From: Lysinibacillus sp.
GTDB lineage: Bacteria > Bacillota > Bacilli > Bacillales_A > Planococcaceae
Reading direction: 5' to 3'
Length of the DNA: 64,000 nt
Assembly: GCA_031181585.1 (NCBI GenBank)
Contig: JAPSKP010000005.1
Location: 17,863 to 81,862 of the forward strand
Each line of letters begins with the position of its first letter. Position 1 is the stretch's first letter. Below, piece by piece: positions 42,971 through 52,364 of this stretch. A program made the position numbers and the translations under genes. Below the pieces are notes generated by a model. That model had not been told where the DNA came from. It searched no databases and was given only the letters and a program-made list of their open reading frames with translations.

Positions 42971-43828
42971 ATGGCTGAACGGTCCATTTCAGAATTAGGG
43001 GAAAAAATAAAGCAGGAAAAGGGTATCCATACAAATTTTAAGGATGACATGACATACGGGGAATACTTATCGCTGGATCAGATTCTAAGCAGTCAGAACC
43101 GACTTTCCAACCATCATGATGAAATGCTTTTTATCATCATACATCAGGTGAGTGAGCTATGGATGAAGCTTATTCTACATGAAATGAACGGAGCTATTGC
43201 TGCTATTCAGCGAGACAAGATGCAGCCTGCGTTTAAAATGCTAGCCCGGGTGTCGAAAATACAGACACAAATTATTCAGGCATGGGATGTGCTGGCAACG
43301 ATGACACCGGCTGAATATTTAGAGTTCCGAGATGATTTAGGAAAGGCTTCCGGCTTCCAATCTTATCAATATCGTCTCATAGAATTTGCGCTTGGGTATA
43401 AATCTTCTCATATTTTAAAAATATACGAGAAAAATCCTTCTCTCTCCGCTATTCTTAAAGAAGCACATCAAGCACCAAGTATTTATGATGTGACAATACA
43501 AGCATTAGCGAGAGCAGGCTTGCCAATCAATCCGGACCTGCTGACACGTGATACGAGCATTACGTATGGCGGGGATGAAACGGTTGCGAAAGCCTGGAAA
43601 ACTGTATATGAAAATGTAAATCAGTACTGGGACCTTTACCAGTTAGGTGAAAAGCTTGTAGATATTGAAGATTGGCTCCAGCAGTGGCGTTTCCGTCATA
43701 TGAAGACTGTAGAACGAATCATTGGCTTCAAGGTAGGTACAGGCGGCTCATCAGGGGTCAATTATTTACGTCAAGTACTGGATCATCGTTTTTTCCCAGA
43801 GCTTTGGGATCTACGTACAGTTTTGTAG
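42971..43828 (+). CDS. kynA: Tryptophan 2,3-dioxygenase
   Basis: 285 residues, ATG after AAAGGGGGATT. A heme enzyme that opens the indole ring of L-tryptophan to N-formylkynurenine. The distal histidine is His58 in '[13 protein letters not shown]', and the heme-ligand histidine is His243 in '[16 protein letters not shown]', followed by the substrate loop '[11 protein letters not shown]'. Length and motifs match bacterial KynA. Co-transcribed with kynU and the downstream transporter, 17 bp away. Confidence 0.96.
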   Translation: MAERSISELGEKIKQEKGIHTNFKDDMTYGEYLSLDQILSSQNRLSNHHDEMLFIIIHQVSELWMKLILHEMNGAIAAIQRDKMQPAFKMLARVSKIQTQIIQAWDVLATMTPAEYLEFRDDLGKASGFQSYQYRLIEFALGYKSSHILKIYEKNPSLSAILKEAHQAPSIYDVTIQALARAGLPINPDLLTRDTSITYGGDETVAKAWKTVYENVNQYWDLYQLGEKLVDIEDWLQQWRFRHMKTVERIIGFKVGTGGSSGVNYLRQVLDHRFFPELWDLRTVL

Positions 43829-43845
43829 AGAGTGGAGGTTTTTGA

Positions 43846-45192
43846 GTGGAGAAGAGTAAAAATCAGTGGTCAAGCAAATTAGGGTTTGTCTTGGCATCAG
43901 CAGGCGCTGCAATCGGCTTGGGCGCCATTTGGAAAATGCCTTATGTTGCCGGTCAAAGCGGCGGCGGCGCATTTTTCCTTGTTTTTATCCTGCTAACATT
44001 GTTGATCGGCTTGCCGATGCTGCTGGCTGAATATATCATTGGCCGAAGTACGCAGAAGGAAGCTGTTACAGCTTATAAAATATTAGCCCCGCATGCACCA
44101 GCCTGGTCCTGGATCGGCAAGATGGGGATTATCGGCTGTTTTCTACTATTATCGTTTTATAGTGTAGTAGGGGGCTGGATTTTCATCTATAGCGGCGTCA
44201 CTGTCGTAGGAAATGTGATCGATCCATCTATTGATCCAGGCGCATTTTTCGGAGACGTGACGGGTACGCCATGGATTGTGTTAATTGGATTAGGTCTGTT
44301 TACATTAGCAAACGTAGTCGTAATTGCATTAGGGGTCCAGAACGGTATTGAAAAGGCTAATAAGTTCATGATGCCATTTTTATTTGTCATGTTTTTTATC
44401 CTTGTTATACGGGCTGTGACACTGGACGGAGCTATGGAAGGCATTAAGTTTTTCCTGTACCCGGATTTTACGAATATGACCGGTGAGTCCATTTTATATG
44501 CCTTAGGGCAGTCCTTCTTCGCATTGGCAGTGGGCTTTTCTTGTTTAGTAACATATAGTTCCTATTTAAAGAAGGATGTCAGTCTGCCGAATTCTGCCGG
44601 GTCTGTTGTGGTGTTAAGCTTATTTGTATCGTTTCTTGCCGGCCTCGCAATTTTCCCGGTTGTATTTGCATTTGATATGGAAGTTGCCAGTGGCCCGCCG
44701 TTGTTATTTATGGTATTGCCGGCAGCATTTTCACAAATGCCATTTGGTGAAGTATTTCTAGCGATGTTTCTTATCCTGTTCTTGTTTGCTACATTGACAT
44801 CATCTTTCAGTATGTATGAGATCATTGTTGCAGCGGTGGTGGAAAAATGGCATATTTCACGTGGAAAGCTGACGGTGATAATCGGTGTTCTTGTTTTTAT
44901 TGCTTCTATCCCCTCAGCCCTGACGTATAGTACGCTGGCAGATGTCTCGATATTTGGCCGTAATATTTTTGATGCGACAGATTTTATCGTCTCTAACGTC
45001 ATTTTGCCATTAGGTAACTTACTGATTGCCATATTCCTTGCGTATGTGATGGATAAACATCTTGTGAAACAGGAGCTTCTACAGGGCAGCGGGATGAAAG
45101 AAAAGTATTTCAATATATTTTATTTTTTAATGAGGTATGTTGTTCCGATTGTCATTATCGTCGTTTTAGGTTATTCCATCATTCAATATTAA
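43846..45192 (+). CDS. Sodium-dependent (SNF/NSS) transporter, probably for tryptophan
   Basis: 448 residues, GTG start behind GTGGAGG. A neurotransmitter:sodium symporter-fold protein with 'WSSKLGFVLASAGAAIGLGAIWKMPY', the sodium/substrate site in helix 1, broken in the usual place, and about eleven to twelve membrane helices. The family member TnaT of Symbiobacterium imports tryptophan. Placement between kynA and kynB makes tryptophan or kynurenine the likely substrate. Bacterial kyn operons do not always have such a gene. Confidence 0.88.
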   Translation: MEKSKNQWSSKLGFVLASAGAAIGLGAIWKMPYVAGQSGGGAFFLVFILLTLLIGLPMLLAEYIIGRSTQKEAVTAYKILAPHAPAWSWIGKMGIIGCFLLLSFYSVVGGWIFIYSGVTVVGNVIDPSIDPGAFFGDVTGTPWIVLIGLGLFTLANVVVIALGVQNGIEKANKFMMPFLFVMFFILVIRAVTLDGAMEGIKFFLYPDFTNMTGESILYALGQSFFALAVGFSCLVTYSSYLKKDVSLPNSAGSVVVLSLFVSFLAGLAIFPVVFAFDMEVASGPPLLFMVLPAAFSQMPFGEVFLAMFLILFLFATLTSSFSMYEIIVAAVVEKWHISRGKLTVIIGVLVFIASIPSALTYSTLADVSIFGRNIFDATDFIVSNVILPLGNLLIAIFLAYVMDKHLVKQELLQGSGMKEKYFNIFYFLMRYVVPIVIIVVLGYSIIQY

Positions 45193-45202
45193 GAGGTGCG
45201 AT

Positions 45203-45817
45203 ATGTGGATTGATATTACGCAAACTTTGAAAAAAGGTATACCAAACTGGCCGGGAGATACACCCTTTTCATTTGAGGTTTCGTATTCTAAAGAGCAGAC
45301 AGGGTCGGTCAATATCGGGAAAATGGAGACATCTCTCCATACAGGCACCCACGCTGATGCACCTTTTCATTTTGACTCAGCAGCCCCAACAATCGAGCTG
45401 CTTGACGTGAATTTGTTTATAGGGGATGCATACGTTGTGGATTGTGTAGGAGTACGGGAAATTGGTCCAGAGCATATTAATGCTGTTGATTTACAAGGAG
45501 CGCCTCGCTTGCTGCTAAAAACTGTTCCTTCGATCAGCGGCACATTTCCTATAGATATTCCAGTTATTAAGCCGGAGCTTGCCGGTTACCTGAAGAAGCA
45601 CGGGATCTTTTTACTTGGGGTCGATAACCCTTCTGTTGACCCTGTTGATAGCAAACAAGTGGCTGCACATCATGCGCTCTATCAGCATGGTATTACCATT
45701 GTAGAAGGATTGGTACTGGAGCATGTTGACCCTGGCTTATATGATTTTATTGGTTTGCCGTTAAAAGTAGAGGGGGCGGACGGTGCTCCTGTCCGAGCTG
45801 TCATCCGAAAAAAGTGA
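45203..45817 (+). CDS. kynB: Kynurenine formamidase (arylformamidase)
   Basis: 204 residues, ATG behind GAGGTGCG. A cyclase-family metal hydrolase that converts N-formylkynurenine to kynurenine plus formate. The metal-binding motif is His46-Thr-Gly-Thr-His50-Ala-Asp52-Ala-Pro. 'LLGVDNPSVDP' and 'HHALYQHGITIVEGL' belong to the KynB subgroup. Last gene of the operon; a strong terminator follows. With kynA and kynU it completes tryptophan-to-anthranilate breakdown. Confidence 0.95.
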   Translation: MWIDITQTLKKGIPNWPGDTPFSFEVSYSKEQTGSVNIGKMETSLHTGTHADAPFHFDSAAPTIELLDVNLFIGDAYVVDCVGVREIGPEHINAVDLQGAPRLLLKTVPSISGTFPIDIPVIKPELAGYLKKHGIFLLGVDNPSVDPVDSKQVAAHHALYQHGITIVEGLVLEHVDPGLYDFIGLPLKVEGADGAPVRAVIRKK

Positions 45818-45862
45818 AAGCTGGTCTGAGCGTCCTTGCGGCGGCTCGGGCCAGCTTTTTTA
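45817..45862 (+). terminator. Terminator of the kyn operon
   Basis: AGCTGGTCTGAGC and GCTCGGGCCAGCT pair with few G-U or mismatched positions and are followed by TTTTTT. Confidence 0.85.
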
Positions 45863-45919
45863 ATACCTCTTCTGGTACATGGAAAGTAAAGACTTTAACA
45901 GCGATTTAATGAACAAGGA

Positions 45920-45950
45920 AAGAGGCTATCCAGTTAATGGATAGCCTCTT
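45920..45950. terminator. Hairpin, terminator of small minus-strand gene
   Basis: AGAGGCTATCC and GGATAGCCTCT with a 7-nt loop. The T-rich tail is better on the minus strand. Confidence 0.6.
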
Positions 45951-45974
45951 GATTTCATTCTATCCTTCATCAAA

Positions 45975-46127
45975 TTAAAACTGTCTCGCCTTGGCCTCAG
46001 ATCTCAATAATTGGTTATGGAGAGAAACCTCTGTTTCGCCATTTACCTGAGATTTTGAATGCTTTATTCTCGTCCAGTTCTGGTGGATCTTCTGAGATTT
46101 TGGATCTAATTGATCCTTCTTGCTCAT
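45975..46127 (-). CDS. Small hydrophilic protein, 50 aa
   Basis: ATG 46127 behind AAGGAGGAGAT. The frame is open further upstream, but no ribosome-binding site is present there. The product begins 'MSKKDQLDPKSQKIHQNWTR' and ends 'LLRSEAKARQF'. It is polar and has no recognised motif. Small polar proteins of this size in spore formers are often forespore proteins, which is only an inference here. Confidence 0.5.
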   Translation of the reverse strand: MSKKDQLDPKSQKIHQNWTRIKHSKSQVNGETEVSLHNQLLRSEAKARQF

Positions 46128-46275
46128 CGGTATCTCCTCCTTGTTGATGTTTGGACATCCTTGAATGAAATCTCTGTTAGTATGGTCCCGATTTTGGCCT
46201 TTATTCATAGAGAATCACATCTTGGGCAGTGATACTACGGCAAGTCCCATGAGCTGTTGGGAAACGAACAGGTAT

Positions 46276-46881
46276 TTAATAGGTTAGAGAAGCCTCATCT
46301 AGAGGTGCCTGAAAGAAAGTTACCGTCATTTGGTCGCTATCATATAGGCACCAGTCTCGTGATTCTACGACCGCACCTACATTGATTTCATATGTATGAC
46401 CATCTCCTACATGAATTGGTTGATTGTATTCGACTGTTGTCCGTACGTTTTTAATGTAAATGGCGGCACGGTGACTATGTCCAAAAAATAAAAGCGGTGT
46501 ATCATATACCGGAAAGCTTGGCTCAAACTTTTCGTTCCAGCCAAATTGATGGCCATGAAGCAAAGTAGCTCTTTCAATAAGGATTTTTTCCTCATATGAG
46601 AGAAATTCCTTTTTTCCTGTTACGTGGGCAATCCGTTCTTCCTGATTGCCTATGATAGAAGGAAAGGTAATGAGCTTTGTAAATTTCTTTTGAAATACAG
46701 CTGCTTCTTTCAGTGGCAGATAGGTTGTCAAAGACTTTAATTTCTTTTTACCGATTTTACATTCAAATAAATCTCCTAAACCAATAATTTGGGCGTTCGG
46801 AGCTGTTTCTTTTATATGTTTTAATACAGCTTTAGTGTTGTGATAATGAGAGTGTAAATCTCCCAGCAATGCATATTGCAT
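46276..46881 (-). CDS. Metallophosphoesterase
   Basis: 201 residues, ATG behind AGGAGG. A calcineurin-like fold with the five blocks in order: 'LGDLHSH', 'GLGDLFE', 'GNQEER' (Asn ligand), 'LLHGH' and 'FGHSHR'. This gives a two-metal site for phosphomonoester or diester hydrolysis. It resembles YfcE-type enzymes in size, but the second block ('GDLFE' in place of 'GDxxD') is unusual. Natural substrate unknown. Divergent from the fatty-acid operon. Confidence 0.82.
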   Translation of the reverse strand: MQYALLGDLHSHYHNTKAVLKHIKETAPNAQIIGLGDLFECKIGKKKLKSLTTYLPLKEAAVFQKKFTKLITFPSIIGNQEERIAHVTGKKEFLSYEEKILIERATLLHGHQFGWNEKFEPSFPVYDTPLLFFGHSHRAAIYIKNVRTTVEYNQPIHVGDGHTYEINVGAVVESRDWCLYDSDQMTVTFFQAPLDEASLTY

Positions 46882-46955
46882 ATAGTTATCCTCCTTTTCT
46901 TTCTTTAATTATAGTAAAAATGGCAGCTAATAAATCATCCTTTTATTGTAAAGTG

Positions 46956-46968
46956 ATGGAATTTCCAT
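46956..46968. promoter_or_regulatory. Palindrome upstream of the acyl-CoA operon
   Basis: ATGGAA-T-TTCCAT, 13 bp, overlapping the region just upstream of the -35 box. Confidence 0.35.
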
Positions 46969-46997
46969 TGCCATGAATAGGCATTCATTGTTAAAAT
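46968..46997 (+). promoter_or_regulatory. Promoter and operator of the acyl-CoA degradation operon
   Basis: TTGCCA (about 46968-46973) and TAAAAT (46992-46997), spacer 18 bp. The spacer contains ATGAAT-aggc-ATTCAT (46973-46988), a perfect 6-bp inverted repeat. The Bacillus FadR consensus has TGAAT and ATTCA farther apart, so a different or shifted repressor site is likely. Confidence 0.45.
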
Positions 46998-47042
46998 GTT
47001 GATAAGTTTAAATTTTCTGATTTCAGAGGGGTTGGCTGAGGA

Positions 47043-48188
47043 ATGGGGAACTTATTTACAGAAGAACATGAAATGTTTCGTAAATCACTACGAAAAATGC
47101 TGGATAAGGAAGCATATCCTTATTTTGAAGAATGGGAAGAAAAACGGGATGTTCCCCGTGCGTTTTGGCGCAAGCTTGGGGAAAATGGTTTCTTATGCCC
47201 CATGATCAGCGAAGAGAACGGCGGTCTAGGGTTGGATTTTGGCTACTCTATGATTTTAACAGAGGAGCTGGAACGTGTCGGGGCTGGATTAGCAAGTGGA
47301 ATTGCACTGCATTCAGATATCGTGACCCCCTATATAGAAGCATATGGCACTGAGGAGCAAAAGCGGCGTTGGCTGCCAAAAAGTGTAACGGGTGAACTAA
47401 TTTCGGCAGTAGCTATGACGGAGCCCGGTGCTGGCTCAGACTTAGCAGGAATTAGTACAACGGCTAGGAAAGAAGGGGACTACTATATTCTGAATGGCGA
47501 AAAGACCTTTATTACGAACGCAATTAAAGCTGATTATGTAGTAGTTGTTTGTAAAACTGACCCGCAGGCGACTCCTGCCTATAAAGGAATCAGTCTTCTT
47601 GCTGTGGAAGCAGGAACACCGGGGTTTAAAAAGGGGAAAAAGCTCGATAAAATCGGTATGCATTCGGCAGATACAGGAGAACTCATCTTCGAAGATGCAA
47701 AGGTGCCTGCTGAAAATCTCTTAGGAGAACAAGGTAAGGGCTTTTATTACTTGATGGATAAACTGCAGCAGGAACGTCTTATCGTAGCGGTTGAGGTACA
47801 GATTGAAGCAGAAGAAATGCTGAGGCTGACAACGAATTATGTCAAGGAACGGAAGGCATTTGGCAGCCGTATAGCAGACTTTCAAAACACCCAGTTCAAA
47901 CTGGCAGAAATGGCAACGGAAATCGATATTGGCCGTACATATATAAATTTTTTAGCTGCTAAGCATATCGCAGGTGAAGAAATCGTCAAAGAGGTATCGA
48001 TGGCTAAGTGGTGGATTAGTGAAATGGCCAAACGTGTGGCAAGTGAATGTCTGCAGCTTCACGGCGGCTATGGTTATATGGAGGAATACGAGATTGCCCG
48101 CCGCTATCGGGATATTCCCGTTGCAGCGATTTATGCAGGTACAACTGAGATTATGAAAGGCATCATTGCAAAACAGATTCTAAAATAG
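47043..48188 (+). CDS. Acyl-CoA dehydrogenase
   Basis: 381 residues. A flavoprotein that introduces the alpha,beta double bond in acyl-CoA. The FAD signatures 'AVAMTEPGAGSDLAGI' and 'FITNAIKADYVVVVCKT' are present. The C-terminal 'QLHGGYGYMEEYEIARRYRD' and 'AGTTEIMKG' carry the catalytic base Glu. Length is normal. First of three co-directional genes (dehydrogenase, CoA ligase, thiolase), which together make most of a beta-oxidation or branched-acid degradation route; hydratase and hydroxyacyl dehydrogenase are not in view. Confidence 0.93.
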   Translation: MGNLFTEEHEMFRKSLRKMLDKEAYPYFEEWEEKRDVPRAFWRKLGENGFLCPMISEENGGLGLDFGYSMILTEELERVGAGLASGIALHSDIVTPYIEAYGTEEQKRRWLPKSVTGELISAVAMTEPGAGSDLAGISTTARKEGDYYILNGEKTFITNAIKADYVVVVCKTDPQATPAYKGISLLAVEAGTPGFKKGKKLDKIGMHSADTGELIFEDAKVPAENLLGEQGKGFYYLMDKLQQERLIVAVEVQIEAEEMLRLTTNYVKERKAFGSRIADFQNTQFKLAEMATEIDIGRTYINFLAAKHIAGEEIVKEVSMAKWWISEMAKRVASECLQLHGGYGYMEEYEIARRYRDIPVAAIYAGTTEIMKGIIAKQILK

Positions 48189-48253
48189 ATAAGCTTGTAG
48201 ACTGGTAAGCATGTAAGAGAATTGAAGGCTTTAAATTAGGGGGAGGGCTTCAA

Positions 48254-49744
48254 ATGTTTATGACTAATGTATTAACACAGCATGCGCTCGACAGACCAGA
48301 AGAAACGGCAATTATATTTGAGGGCAATGAGTGGACATATCGTGATCTCTATCAGAACGCGAAGAAAATCGCAGGCTATCTGCAAAGCCGCGGCTATCAA
48401 AAGGGGGATATTATCGCTCAGTTTATGCTGAACTCAGATCTATTCATGGCCATCTATTACGGTGTGCAGATGGCAGGGTGTACGGTAATGCCAGTCAATA
48501 CGAAGCTTGCGGCTCCGGAAGTGGATTATATTTTCATGCATTCGGAGGCAAAGGTACTTTTCTATGATGATGCCATTGCTCAAACGCTTGAGGCGACGAA
48601 CTATCATTTTAAAGAAGAGCTGAACCTACAGGATATACGTTCTATTTTAGAGGACGATTCTTCAACAGGCGATGATTTCATTTCACTGGAGGCTGATGAT
48701 ACGGCGGTCGTCATGTATACATCTGGCACTACCGGCAAACCAAAGGGCGTTATGCTTTCACATCGGAATATATATGAAACAGCAGAAATTTGGTCAGAAT
48801 CCATGAATATGACACACGAAGATCGGATGTATATTTGTACACCATTATTTCATTGTGCAGGCAGCCATGTGTTTGCTGTGCCGACAATGTACCGAGGCGG
48901 AACAGTTATTATTGCTGAAAGCTTTTCTCCTGATCAAACACTTGCGCATTTAGTGGATACATCTGCGACAATTTTCTTTGGTGTACCGGCAATGTATACA
49001 ATCCTTCTAAATAAACCTGAGCTGAAGATGTATAATTTCGAACATCTCCGACTGTTTTGCTATGGGGCCGCGCCAATGCCATATGAGCTGGTGAAACAGT
49101 TAAAAGAAGCCTTTCCTAAAGTGGCGGTACAAAACTTATACGGTCAGACAGAAAACACACCTGCAGCTACCTCGCTGCTTGATGATGCAGCGCTAACCAA
49201 AATCGGATCCGTTGGAAAACCGCTTGCGAGAACGGAAGTGAAGCTTGTGGATGCTGAAGGGGAGAAGGTGGCTGTTGGAAAAGTAGGAGAAATCTGTGTA
49301 CGCGGGCCTCAGGTAATGAAAGGATACTTGCGGAATCCTGAAGAAACGTCCGCAGCAATCCGCAATGGCTGGCTGTATTCAGGCGACTTGGGCCGCTTTG
49401 ATGAAGAAGGGTATCTTTACATCGTAGACCGCAAAAAGGATATGATCATCCGAGGCGGGGAGAACATTTACCCGATTGAAATTGAAGAAGTCCTTTATCA
49501 AATACCAGAAATTCTAGAGGCAGCAGTGGTTGGCGTTCCACATGAAATCTATGGGGAAGTGGCCAAGGCCTTTGTTGTTTTAAAGGATGGAGTATCGTTG
49601 GTAGAAGAAGACATTTTACAATATGCCAGAACCCAGCTGGCGAAATATAAAGTGCCTGCGGAAATCGAATTTATTAGTAGTCTGCCGCGTAATGCTTCTG
49701 GAAAAGTACTGAAGCATACGTTGCGCCCAACACAAAATGTCTAA
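48254..49744 (+). CDS. Acyl-CoA synthetase (AMP-forming)
   Basis: 496 residues, ATG behind GGGGGAGGG. An adenylate-forming enzyme: P-loop 'YTSGTTGKPKGVMLSH', 'YGQTE', 'YSGDLGRFDEEGYLYIVDRKKDMII' and a C-terminal 'NASGKVLKH' with the catalytic lysine. It activates a fatty or aromatic acid with CoA and ATP. The acyl specificity cannot be read. Linked to the dehydrogenase (65 bp) and thiolase (23 bp), so a medium- or long-chain acid is likely. Confidence 0.92.
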   Translation: MFMTNVLTQHALDRPEETAIIFEGNEWTYRDLYQNAKKIAGYLQSRGYQKGDIIAQFMLNSDLFMAIYYGVQMAGCTVMPVNTKLAAPEVDYIFMHSEAKVLFYDDAIAQTLEATNYHFKEELNLQDIRSILEDDSSTGDDFISLEADDTAVVMYTSGTTGKPKGVMLSHRNIYETAEIWSESMNMTHEDRMYICTPLFHCAGSHVFAVPTMYRGGTVIIAESFSPDQTLAHLVDTSATIFFGVPAMYTILLNKPELKMYNFEHLRLFCYGAAPMPYELVKQLKEAFPKVAVQNLYGQTENTPAATSLLDDAALTKIGSVGKPLARTEVKLVDAEGEKVAVGKVGEICVRGPQVMKGYLRNPEETSAAIRNGWLYSGDLGRFDEEGYLYIVDRKKDMIIRGGENIYPIEIEEVLYQIPEILEAAVVGVPHEIYGEVAKAFVVLKDGVSLVEEDILQYARTQLAKYKVPAEIEFISSLPRNASGKVLKHTLRPTQNV

Positions 49745-49767
49745 ATAAGCAAAGGGGATTTGAGAGT

Positions 49768-50949
49768 ATGGCAAATGTATATATAGTAGATGGAGCAAGA
49801 ACTGCCTTTACAGCATTCGGCGGTTCATTCGCAGGAGTAGATGCTGTGCAGCTTGGGACAGCAACAGCAGTAGAAGCATTAAAGCGTTCTGGAGTGAAGC
49901 CGGAACAGGTTGATCATGTTGTATATGGAGGGGTCATTACAACAGGACCGAATTCAGCATATTTAGCGAGACATATCGGATTGTCTGCCGGTGTACCACA
50001 GGAGGTGCCTGCGCTCACACAAAACCGCCTCTGTGGTTCGGGTATGCAATCTGTCGTGACTGCTGCTCAGCAAATCCTTCTTAGGGAAGCGGACGTCGTG
50101 CTGGCTGGCGGTGCGGAAAATATGTCACAGTCACCATATTCAAATTTTGAACAGCGCTTCGGCGGCTCCAAGATGGGAGATATGAAATTCATTGATATGC
50201 TATCAGCAACATTGACAGATCAATATACAGGAAGCGGTATGGGAATGACTGCTGAAAAACTATCGGAACAGTACGGCATTACCCGCTCAGAGCAGGATGA
50301 ATTTGCCCTCCTGTCCCATGCCCGTGCAGCGGCAGCCCGTGAGGCTGGGAAGTTTAAAGAGGAAATCGTACCGGCCACAATACAAACACGTAAAGGTGAA
50401 GTAACGATTGATACCGATGAGCATATTAAAGAAGGCAGTACATTGGAGGCCCTGACGAAGCTCCGTCCAGCATTTAAAAAAGACGGTACGGTAACCGCGG
50501 CTAATGCTTCTGGTATTAATGACGGAGCTGCTTCCATTGTTGTGGCAAGCGAACATTTTGTCGAGGAAAACGGGCTGAAGCCGATTGCCCGAATTGTATC
50601 TTGGGGCATAGCAGGTGTTGACCCTACTGTAATGGGAATTGGCCCTGTCCCTGCCATCAAGCAGGCATTAGAGCGCGCCAATCTACAACTGGAAGATTTA
50701 GATTTAGTAGAGGTAAATGAAGCGTTCGCAGCGCAATATTTGGCGGTGGAAAAAGAACTACGCCTAAATCGTGAAAAGACAAACGTTAATGGCGGCGCAA
50801 TTGCACTTGGCCATCCGGTTGGTGCGAGCGGTACTCGAGTCATCCTTAGCGCGGCGTACGAATTAAAGCGCAGAGGCGGCAAATATGCGGCAGCGAGCCT
50901 ATGTATCGGTGGAGGGCAAGGAATCGCCTTAATTATTGAATCCGTTTAA
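49768..50949 (+). CDS. Acetyl-CoA C-acyltransferase (thiolase)
   Basis: 393 residues, ATG behind AAGGGGATT. Active-site Cys89 ('LCGSGMQS'), His349 ('GHPVGASG') and Cys379 ('CIGGGQG') are all present, as are 'VNEAFAAQ' and 'NVNGGAIALG'. Type I thiolase, about 390 residues like acetyl-CoA acetyltransferases. In this operon it would do the thiolytic step of acyl-CoA degradation. A perfect terminator follows. Confidence 0.95.
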   Translation: MANVYIVDGARTAFTAFGGSFAGVDAVQLGTATAVEALKRSGVKPEQVDHVVYGGVITTGPNSAYLARHIGLSAGVPQEVPALTQNRLCGSGMQSVVTAAQQILLREADVVLAGGAENMSQSPYSNFEQRFGGSKMGDMKFIDMLSATLTDQYTGSGMGMTAEKLSEQYGITRSEQDEFALLSHARAAAAREAGKFKEEIVPATIQTRKGEVTIDTDEHIKEGSTLEALTKLRPAFKKDGTVTAANASGINDGAASIVVASEHFVEENGLKPIARIVSWGIAGVDPTVMGIGPVPAIKQALERANLQLEDLDLVEVNEAFAAQYLAVEKELRLNREKTNVNGGAIALGHPVGASGTRVILSAAYELKRRGGKYAAASLCIGGGQGIALIIESV

Positions 50950-50995
50950 TTTTAGAGACTCTTGGAAAATAGAAGATAATTATTTGATAGCAAAG

Positions 50996-51030
50996 CTAGC
51001 ATGATCAGGTATGATCATGCTAGTTTTTTA
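50996..51030 (+). terminator. Terminator after thiolase operon
   Basis: Perfect 12-bp arms CTAGCATGATCA and TGATCATGCTAG, GGTA loop, then TTTTTTATTT. Confidence 0.9.
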
Positions 51031-51134
51031 TTTCTTTCCCTTATGAAATTTGCAATACTTTCCGCGTGACCGTAGTATAAAATGTGATAAACTAAACTTT
51101 AACGAAATTAAAATCAAAGCGAGTTGAATAGATA

Positions 51135-52364
51135 ATGGTAGCAAAAGAACAACCATTTTTACCAATATTATTAGGTTCCGATATGAACGCCTATGGCATG
51201 GCACGTGCTTTTTATGAAGCGTACGGTTTAAAACCAGTTGTACTAGGCCGTTCTCATCTGACACCTACACAGGACAGCCGTATTTTACATTTTCAGCAAA
51301 TTGAGGACCTTAACAGTCAAGAAGTATTCGTGGGAGCAATGGAAAAGGTAGCAGCACAGTATCCTAACAAAAAATTATTGCTTTTAGCTTGTGGAGATGA
51401 TTATGCGAAACTGATCATCAAAAATAAGCCTGCATTGCAGCAATGGTTTACTGTCCCGTATATTGATGAGTCTCTAATGGATCAAATCCTATTAAAGGAA
51501 AACTTCTATAATATGTGTGAGAAATATGGTTTTAAATATCCGGGGACAACGACAGTTACAGCTGAAAATTATGAATCTTTCACACCGCCTTTCGATTACC
51601 CGATTATCTTAAAAGCATCCAATTCCGTTGAGTACTGGGCTTGTAAATTCCCGGGGAAAAAGAAAGTATTCATAGCCCATGATGAGGCGGAAAAAACGGC
51701 TATTTTAAAAGCAATTTACAGCTCTACATATCAGGATACAATGATTGTGCAGGAATTCATTCCGGGTGACGATTCCTATATGCGCGTATTGAATGCATAT
51801 GTAGGGAAAGATGGAAAAGTGAAATTAATGTGTCTTGGCAATCCGATTCTAGAGGAGCATTCCCCTGAAGGAATCGGTAGTTATGCAGCTATTATCACAA
51901 CATATGATAAGGAATTGATGGATCAGGTCCGATTTTTCCTGGAGGATATCGGCTATACAGGGTTTGCGAATTTCGATATGAAGTATGATGTACGTGATAA
52001 ACAGTACAAGCTGTTTGAAATCAATCTACGTAACGGCCGTTCAAGCTACTATGTGACGGCAGCGGGTTATAACTTGATGAAATATGTAGCAGACGACCAT
52101 ATGCTTGATATTAAGCAAAACATCACATATGCGGATAACGAACATCTGTGGATGGTTATTCCAAAGGGAGTATTATTTAAATATGCTTCCAATGAAAAAT
52201 TGAAGTTAAAGGCGAAAAGCCTGATTCGCGAAGGGAAATATACGAATTCTCTGTTCTTCAATCAGGATATGAATGCGAAACGCTGGACTAAATTAACGTT
52301 AAATAGTTTAAACTATTACCGTAAATACAAAAAATACTTCAATAATAAAGGTCTGTCTGAATAA
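51135..52364 (+). CDS. D-aspartate ligase (ATP-grasp) for the peptidoglycan cross-bridge
   Basis: 409 residues. Closely matches the D-aspartate ligase of Enterococcus faecium (Asl): 'LPILLGSDMNAYGMARAFYEAYG', 'LLACGDDYAKLI', 'VQEFIPGDDSYMRVLNAYV' and 'YTGFANFDMKYDVRDKQYKLFEINLRNGRSSYY' in parts, with the ATP-grasp magnesium ligands in the last block. It adds D-Asp to the epsilon-amino group of the stem-peptide L-Lys. The next gene, one base after its stop codon, encodes the racemase that supplies D-Asp. Points to an A4alpha L-Lys-D-Asp type cell wall. Confidence 0.92.
   Translation: MVAKEQPFLPILLGSDMNAYGMARAFYEAYGLKPVVLGRSHLTPTQDSRILHFQQIEDLNSQEVFVGAMEKVAAQYPNKKLLLLACGDDYAKLIIKNKPALQQWFTVPYIDESLMDQILLKENFYNMCEKYGFKYPGTTTVTAENYESFTPPFDYPIILKASNSVEYWACKFPGKKKVFIAHDEAEKTAILKAIYSSTYQDTMIVQEFIPGDDSYMRVLNAYVGKDGKVKLMCLGNPILEEHSPEGIGSYAAIITTYDKELMDQVRFFLEDIGYTGFANFDMKYDVRDKQYKLFEINLRNGRSSYYVTAAGYNLMKYVADDHMLDIKQNITYADNEHLWMVIPKGVLFKYASNEKLKLKAKSLIREGKYTNSLFFNQDMNAKRWTKLTLNSLNYYRKYKKYFNNKGLSE

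Noticed and set aside
46973..46988. Canonical FadR operator
   Set aside because: Half-sites TGAAT and ATTCA are 4 bp apart, where the Bacillus consensus needs 8; kept only as a palindrome of unknown factor.
50220..50882. 220-codon minus-strand frame inside the thiolase gene
   Set aside because: Antisense shadow of a highly conserved enzyme; composition and lack of start signals argue against a gene.
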